64,000 nucleotides of DNA, taken from assembly GCA_008508345.1 (NCBI GenBank), contig QNGE01000846.1, positions 146,195 through 210,194 of the forward strand. Direction: 5' to 3'. Every line of letters begins with the position of its first letter. Position 1 is the stretch's first letter. The translations under genes were made by a program, and so were the position numbers. This document shows positions 60,696 through 64,000 of the stretch, piece by piece. This DNA is from Paragonimus westermani. Its lineage: Eukaryota > Platyhelminthes > Trematoda > Plagiorchiida > Troglotrematidae. The notes below the pieces were generated by a model, which saw nothing but the letters and a program-made list of their open reading frames with translations, was not told the DNA's origin and did no database searches.

Positions 60696-61098
60696 NNNNN
60701 NNNNNNNNNNNNNNNNNNNNNNNNNNNNNNNNNNNNNNNNNNNNNNNNNNNNNNNNNNNNNNNNNNNNNNNNNNNNNNNNNNNNNNNNNNNNNNNNNNNN
60801 NNNNNNNNNNNNNNNNNNNNNNNNNNNNNNNNNNNNNNNNNNNNNNNNNNNNNNNNNNNNNNNNNNNNNNNNNNNNNNNNNNNNNNNNNNNNNNNNNNNN
60901 NNNNNNNNNNNNNNNNNNNNNNNNNNNNNNNNNNNNNNNNNNNNNNNNNNNNNNNNNNNNNNNNNNNNNNNNNNNNNNNNNNNNNNNNNNNNNNNNNNNN
61001 NNNNNNNNNNNNNNNNNNNNNNNNNNNNNNNNNNNNNNNNNNNNNNNNNNNNNNNNNNNNNNNNNNNNNNNNNNNNNNNNNNNNNNNNNNNNNNNNNN
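60696..61098. other. Assembly gap (403 N)
   Basis: A run of unknown bases. It separates the GC-rich repeat from a LINE reverse-transcriptase piece, so the missing sequence is probably repetitive. Confidence 1.
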
Positions 61099-61370
61099 GC
61101 TGTGATTCTTCCAGACACGCCTTTCAAGACGTCCGAAAGCAGCGCTAGCCTTTGCCACACGCGCTCTCAACTCGCGGTCCACGGACAGATCTGTCGACAA
61201 GTTGCTACCCAAGTAGCCAAAATCCCCGCAGCCATTTACAGTGTCTCCAGCGATGCGAATTTCGGGTGGAGGTACACAAGCAGCACCTCCACCAGGAGAA
61301 GGCTGAATGCGTATACCCACGTACTGAAGCACACATAAAACTTCGACTAAACTGAACAGAGAACTGTGTT
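61099..61370 (-). pseudogene. LINE reverse transcriptase, 3' thumb-region fragment
   Basis: The minus strand encodes LQYVGIRIQPSPGGGAACVP, then EIRIAG, DFGYLGSNLSTDLSVDREL and RVAKASAAFGRLERRVWKNH. This is the block just downstream of the catalytic centre in many metazoan LINE reverse transcriptases (F-x-YLGS-x-LS...D-x-E, then R-x-x-KA...F-x-x-L). It enters the assembly gap right after WKNHS, where the family continues with the YGAE block. Upstream of about 61370 the similarity stops, so the piece is truncated. It may be from the same LINE family as the endonuclease at 1-395, but the parts do not overlap and this cannot be shown here. Confidence 0.85.
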
Positions 61371-63741
61371 ATTTGGAGCAATCCAAGAAACTGCCATCTT
61401 CATTGTCGAACAGCATCCTAAATTGGAGATAGCGAAGGCCGACTATCTTATTAGCATAATCTGTGGAAGGAGCAAGTCTATTTTACTTCTCAAAGATAGA
61501 ACGATAGTTCGATGATGATTTAGCGAACTGACTTTGACAAAAAACAACAGTTTCTAGAATTTGGTCCCATGCAGATGTCAACGTTTTACGTCATCACAGT
61601 TTAGTTTCTCCCTTTGCTACTTGCCGACAGGATGTCTGGTGGAACTACTTTCCTGCAACAAGATAATACCACAGTGCAAAACAGTCTATCTCTTTAGATT
61701 GCGGTTTTCACGTAAAACTGTAAAATCTTCGGAATGACAAGTAGGTGGCCATAAACTGAATTAAATGGAGAAGTTTAAAAACGGTTTTACAACGAAGGTT
61801 TATTGTAATTCTGACGTAAAACAAAATCATGTATCTCATTAACATTTACGATTGTTGATCCAGAATTGCTTCCTAGTCGTATTGTATTTTATGAATATTA
61901 CTGATACAACTGTGAGTTAAACATGTGAACACACGATACATAGTGTGTATTGTGTTTCCAAAGAAAATGACACTTACAAGTTGTAAATTGGCAGTAGAAA
62001 TGTCAAAATAACGATAGCCATCAATAGTTCAAACACTGTAGATTACCACATACAGTTCTCATTGTACAACCTACGGTTCCATTCACGTTTGATACAGCAT
62101 ACGAAAAAATAATCAAACTGATCATATTTTGTACAGTGGACATTCCGACCAAACTGGATTTTCGGTCAGGCCACGGTGTGTTTGTAACGATACTATGTGA
62201 TTTTCTTTTCTTGTTATGTGATACTCAGTGCAATTTCGTTTGAACAAAAGAGAGAAAGGATAGTGATAATTGATGTTCAGAACTCGCACAAAGAGCTACC
62301 CCATGAAAATGGGGTTATATGAGTATCTGTATTTGAACAGCAATCCACTGGCCTTTTTCCAGCTGTTTAGGTCTGTGTTTGCATGCGGCATGTTACATCT
62401 AAGTGAAGAGTACATAGGCAAACGTATTTCTTTTAGTAAATTTAACGTTTTTTCGGGCGTCGGAGAAAAGTAACAAAAGTTGGTCTTGTAAATCGTCAAG
62501 CTAGTTTGCGTTAAATTGAAGTTATCACACTTTTGTATTCCGGCTTGATCATCATGAAGCTGGAACATTCTAAAAACGAGCGAGTAAGAATTTTCAAAAT
62601 GTATTCTTCTGACCACTTCGATGATTCTCACCATACTGCGACAGGCGAATTTGTGGAAGTCTAAACAGGTGAAAAAACTCAGTGCTCAACGGGACGACAG
62701 CTAGCAGAGACAATTAAACCACACTCTTTTGAAGAGTTGCAACGTCATTAAGTTAAACGTGGTGACCTATGAAAAGATACTCTGAAAGTTACAGGACAGA
62801 AATAATGAAAGTGTAACGACGACTGTAAAATACAGTTCGCGTTGTATCCATAAAGGTATCAAAGGTTGGCTATCCTTAGCGAGTTTCAGTAAAGCGTTTC
62901 TGTTTTGAGCTGATTGAAATTAATGCATCTCTGTTCACGATAGAACATACAACCTAACAGACGAGAGAAGCGGTAATGTTTCTCTAGACCAATAGTCCAC
63001 GTTACCATACTTCCCTTCTTCATAACGAACATCAAGAGATTTAGCTAATTGCCCACTGATTTCCGATCGGAATCTCTGTGATATTAACATGCCCTTCGGC
63101 AACACAGCATCCCGTTTCAGAAATTAAAATAGCGTTTGACTAATATATATATATATATCATATGACCTTTAACGACTAACTTCGGTGGTGCTATAAATAT
63201 GTGCAGGAAAACTGACTACCACTACTGAGTACTACTGTCGACTAGGACGGGCTCCCGAAGGTCTGCAAGGTTCAGACCGTACTTCTGACCTTCGTAGGAA
63301 GTGGTCGGAGCGAACCTGTTAACTACAACTTCCGAGGAATATGACTGTCGCTCACTTTAGGACTCTAATGTACACCGTGCAATATTGCCGACAATGCAAA
63401 CGGATTACAAAAGAACCTCACACATCTAGCTAGCCATCACGAGGTCAGCGAGCAGTGAACGACTAACGCAGTGGATGGGGACTTTTCACGTTCACTCCAA
63501 GCATATGACGCTGGGAATCATACACTTCTTCGTATGACATACGAATATGGTGTAGGTCACACCTTATTTCTGTGACTCACAAATTGCATCAAACAACGAT
63601 GATTCATTATAAAAATTAATAATGCAATATCTGAGCAGCATGTCACGGTCAACGGTGTCTTTCAGAGTTCCCTTTATGACCCCATGCAGTTCACGTTCTC
63701 TGTAGATTATAAAGTCCTGACCCTTTCTGCTACCTTGGCGT
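61371..63741. other. Anonymous DNA
   Basis: No gene recognised. A pure AT microsatellite lies at 63142-63158, and a small nested inverted repeat (CGAAGGTC...GACCTTCG) near 63257-63295. The 112-codon minus-strand frame at 62296-62634 has no known motif. Confidence 0.5.
63142..63158. repeat. AT microsatellite
   Basis: Pure AT dinucleotide run of about eight units. Confidence 0.9.
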
Positions 63742-64000
63742 GGTGGTCGGGGTTGCGTGCTGTTTTGATCCGGAGGGCTGTGTTGACTGTGACTTCGGTC
63801 CTTGCGGGTTCAACCTTGTCAGATTGGCCGAAGGGGAGCAACCAGACAAAAAGCAGATGCGTGAGTGTCTGTGGTCTTCAATACATTCTTTTCTTCGGCT
63901 TTGTTGCTGTATTGTATGATGAATGGTCTGCCTGGCTTTTCATAGTTCAATGAGAAATTTGCTTTTCATCTCTATCTTCTCTGGGATGCACTAACCTGCA
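63742..64000 (+). mobile_element. LINE 5' leader, plus-strand copy (partial)
   Basis: Starts GTGGTGGTCGGGGTTGCGTG and matches the minus strand of 640-785 for about 120 bases, then matches the minus strand of 60333-60191 for the rest. It runs off the right edge. An 89-codon frame here (63684-63953) is read-through of the leader, not a gene. The element's coding region would lie beyond the window. Confidence 0.75.

Noticed and set aside
60472..61338. Long frames of 187-288 codons across the N run
   Set aside because: They are open only because 403 unknown bases contain no stops.
1..64000. CRISPR arrays, bacterial operons or prophage
   Set aside because: No regularly spaced repeats and no dense coding; the features present are those of an animal genome.

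Overview
The window reads as nuclear DNA from a metazoan, most likely a parasitic flatworm (trematode). The evidence is indirect. Almost nothing in 64 kb is an intact open gene, the background is moderately AT-rich with long intergenic or intronic stretches, and the mobile elements are of kinds abundant in flatworm genomes: a Ty3/gypsy LTR retrotransposon and non-LTR (LINE) elements with an APE-type endonuclease and a reverse transcriptase C-terminus containing RWLGHVLRMP. No rRNA, convincing tRNA, operon or bacterial feature was seen. The species is not determined.

The one host gene I recognise is a single coding exon at 45620-45861 (+). It encodes an 80-residue N-terminus of a voltage-gated calcium channel alpha-1 subunit (Cav2-like), ending at the IIEW that precedes the first transmembrane segment. 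It has no GT donor. Instead the exon is followed directly by ATATCCTTT, a perfect 5' splice site of a minor-class (U12, AT-AC) intron. A CpG-rich stretch of about 200 bp upstream may be its promoter and leader. The S1 exon was not found, so much of the DNA to the right is probably its first intron.

Layout. 1-790: the 5' part of a LINE on the minus strand, running off the left edge. 870-8090: no recognised gene; two diverged copies of one repeat. 8097-9960: a young, internally deleted LTR retrotransposon with two 306-bp LTRs identical by eye. 9961-29600: mostly anonymous DNA with a tRNA-derived SINE, a three-copy repeat ending in a hairpin, and a GC-rich repeat. 29647-34724: three inverted or dispersed elements, a LINE fragment and an old solo LTR. 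34730-45200: anonymous DNA, with a weak nuclear-receptor-like mini-exon and a decayed reverse-transcriptase trace. 45230-45870: calcium-channel exon. 46867-51840: a foldback element, a SINE bounded by direct repeats, and a second GC-rich repeat copy. 51840-59880: anonymous. 59880-64000: repeat cluster with LINE 5'-region copies in opposite orientations, a 403-base assembly gap and a LINE reverse-transcriptase piece.

Most open frames of 60-190 codons here are compatible with chance. One convincing-looking 122-codon frame (51494-51862) proved to lie in a dispersed repeat. The single-base N at 9057 and the one at 30739 both interrupt retrotransposon coding sequence and are probably assembly joins.
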